Source: Nostoc sp. S4 (lineage in GTDB: Bacteria > Cyanobacteriota > Cyanobacteriia > Cyanobacteriales > Nostocaceae). From it: a stretch of DNA of 64,000 bases. Both the position numbers and the translations under genes were made by a program. Positions within the stretch are counted from its first letter, which is position 1. Every line of letters begins with the position of its first letter. Below are positions 63,918 to 64,000 of the stretch, piece after piece. Location of the stretch: assembly GCA_029379225.1 (NCBI GenBank), contig JAQYWR010000011.1, positions 85,552 through 149,551 on the forward strand. Direction: 5' to 3'. The notes beneath the pieces were generated by a model. It had not been told where the DNA came from. It was given only the letters and a program-made list of their open reading frames with translations, and searched no databases.

Positions 63918-64000
63918 TTAGAGAGCGTTACCGCGAGGTAGAACTTCCTCAGGGAATACAAATTGTTCGTGGATCTGATCTTGAGGAGCCATCCAAGCGC
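63918..64000 (-). CDS. psbD: Photosystem II D2 protein, C-terminal end only
   Basis: The last 27 codons read AWMAPQDQIHEQFVFPEE followed by VLPRGNAL and a stop, which is the highly conserved D2 C-terminus. The start lies outside the window. D2 binds the photosystem II reaction-centre pigments and the quinone QA in the thylakoid membrane. No psbC follows or overlaps its end, unlike the usual psbDC operon, so this is probably the stand-alone psbD copy many cyanobacteria carry. Confidence 0.95.
   Translation of the reverse strand, partial: AWMAPQDQIHEQFVFPEEVLPRGNAL

Overview
The window is a chromosomal piece of a filamentous, probably heterocyst-forming cyanobacterium (Nostocales). The evidence is the very frequent HIP1 octamer GCGATCGC, a photosystem II psbD gene at the right edge, an SLH/OprB-type porin, and families typical of this group (DUF3352, AMIN-TonB receptor, Rrf2, PrsW, Uma2). 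Intergenic DNA is full of short tandem and dispersed repeats, also typical of Nostocales. No CRISPR array, rRNA or tRNA was seen.

Layout. 1-2344: the end of an Mla-type lipid ABC ATPase and its MCE/MlaD partner. 2474-8238 (minus): an iron-uptake-like run of an AMIN/TonB-dependent receptor, two methyltransferases, a lipoprotein and a small PepSY membrane protein, with a Fur-box-like site upstream. 8699-11309: an AI-2E family membrane protein and a fused PyrF-PyrE enzyme. 11918-17429 (minus): an unusual three-gene set, namely a winged-helix-like protein, an AAA ATPase, and a protein joining an RNase D-like exonuclease, a Cas4/AddB-like Fe-S nuclease and a soluble FtsK translocase. This is the best candidate for an undescribed DNA-processing or defence system. 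17601-21945: a broken ABM-like gene, a phasin-like protein, an FKBP isomerase, the rplI-dnaB pair and gloB.

22347-46169 is a surface-polysaccharide island. The rightward half holds several glycosyltransferases (GT4, GT10 and a tandem family of GT-A-like proteins) and an MsbA-like exporter with two histidine-kinase dimerisation-like domains at its C-terminus. The leftward half (35762-46169) is a Wzx/Wzy/Wzc set with four glycosyltransferases. An AarF/UbiB kinase and a small membrane protein sit between the halves.

47315-60158 holds housekeeping and accessory genes: an M1 aminopeptidase with HEAT repeats and an in-frame repeat insertion, a DUF3352 protein, MscL, a methyltransferase overlapping a PrsW protease, a broken Uma2 gene, a triple-domain QueD/PTPS protein, a J-domain protein, and cysK beside a CymR-like Rrf2 regulator. 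60470-64000 holds a major porin with a clear terminator, a decayed IS1-family transposase, a compact terminator-bounded locus with a 23-codon ORF and a strongly folded RNA (63423-63720), and the 3' end of psbD.

Two dead genes (Uma2 at 55890 and the IS1 relic) each appear to carry a short palindromic repeat inserted inside a GCGATCGC site, which suggests how one repeat family spreads here. All functions are inferred from sequence motifs read by eye.
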